Source of the DNA: Anaerolineae bacterium
GTDB taxonomy: Bacteria; Chloroflexota; Anaerolineae; JAFGEY01
Reading direction: 5' to 3'
Assembly: GCA_016929775.1 (NCBI GenBank)
Contig: JAFGIE010000113.1
Coordinates: 1-6,509 of the forward strand
Length of the DNA stretch: 6,509 nucleotides
A model generated the notes under the pieces. It saw only the letters and a list, made by a program, of their open reading frames with translations. It ran no database searches and was not told the origin of the DNA. The position numbers were made by a program, and so were the translations under genes. This document shows, piece by piece, positions 6,278-6,509 of the stretch; position 1 is the stretch's first letter, and each line of letters begins with the position of its first letter.

Positions 6278-6509
6278 ATGGCCCGAGAGCACGTGAGCCC
6301 TTCCGAGGCCAAGTTGTCGCGGCGGGCGTTCCTCAGAGCGGGCGCCTGGACAGCTGCCGGGCTGGTGGCGGGGTGCGCGCCGGCAGCGGCGACACCTGCA
6401 GCGCCGGCGACCCAGGCGGTCTCTGCGGCGCAGGACCCGACCGCGACAGCGCCGGCGACCCAGGCGGTCCCTGCGGCGCAGGACCCGACCGCGACAGCGC
6501 CGGCGACCC
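6278..6509 (+). CDS. Tat-exported lipoprotein, 5' part only
   Basis: The reading frame is open to the window end, giving 77 complete codons without a stop. It starts at ATG 6278, two bases after the AOR stop, with GGAG (6269-6272) five bases upstream. Residues 14-20 are S-R-R-A-F-L-R, a classic Tat motif, followed by a hydrophobic stretch and VAGC with the lipobox Cys at residue 33. After this comes an Ala/Pro/Thr-rich linker built from a 16-residue repeat. The functional domain lies beyond the window, so the product cannot be named. The signal shows it is folded before export, which often means a cofactor-containing protein. Its place directly after the AOR-like gene suggests it belongs to the same system. 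Confidence 0.8.
   Translation, partial: MAREHVSPSEAKLSRRAFLRAGAWTAAGLVAGCAPAAATPAAPATQAVSAAQDPTATAPATQAVPAAQDPTATAPAT
6401..6509 (+). repeat. 48-bp in-frame tandem repeat encoding a 16-residue linker unit
   Basis: Unit 1 is 6401-6448, unit 2 is 6449-6496, and the first 13 bases of a third unit reach the window end. The two full units differ at one base (T6422 versus C6470), changing Ser to Pro. Each unit encodes APATQAV, Ser or Pro, AAQDPTAT. It forms the spacer after the lipid anchor. The near identity points to recent expansion or ongoing homogenisation. Confidence 0.93.

Overview
The window is GC-rich bacterial DNA. All credible genes lie on the + strand, with short gaps or overlaps between them. 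The exported proteins carry lipobox or Tat-type signals followed by Ala/Pro/Thr-rich linkers, and one gene encodes an aldehyde:ferredoxin oxidoreductase (AOR)-family enzyme. Together these would fit an anaerobic or facultative Chloroflexota-like bacterium. That placement is an inference from style and gene content; there is no phylogenetic marker here.

Layout. Positions 1-107 hold two copies of a 55-bp direct repeat with a short palindrome in each copy. A strong sigma70-type promoter follows (-35 at 125-130, -10 at 148-153). It serves a tightly packed three-gene set: two small single-span membrane proteins (195-383 and 384-683) and a lipoprotein resembling the DUF6599 family (676-1593). A long imperfect inverted repeat (1608-1660) and an AT-richer gap end this block.

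The second block starts at 1775. It contains a Tat-exported DUF362 protein with a lipobox (1775-2716), a membrane polyferredoxin with six predicted [4Fe-4S] clusters that looks like NapH fused to NapG/MauM (2697-4328, TTG start), a cytoplasmic AOR-family tungsten/molybdenum-pterin enzyme (4362-6275), and the first 77 codons of a Tat/lipobox protein whose linker is a 48-bp tandem repeat (6278 to the window end).

Working model (inference). The AOR-like enzyme oxidises or reduces an unknown substrate in the cytoplasm and exchanges electrons with the membrane polyferredoxin. The polyferredoxin could carry them across the membrane to exported partners, namely the DUF362 lipoprotein and the truncated lipoprotein at the right edge. 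The small membrane proteins and the DUF6599-like lipoprotein upstream may be accessory, but are set off by their own promoter and a terminator-like hairpin. No substrate can be named from the sequence. No tRNA, rRNA, CRISPR array or transposase was seen.
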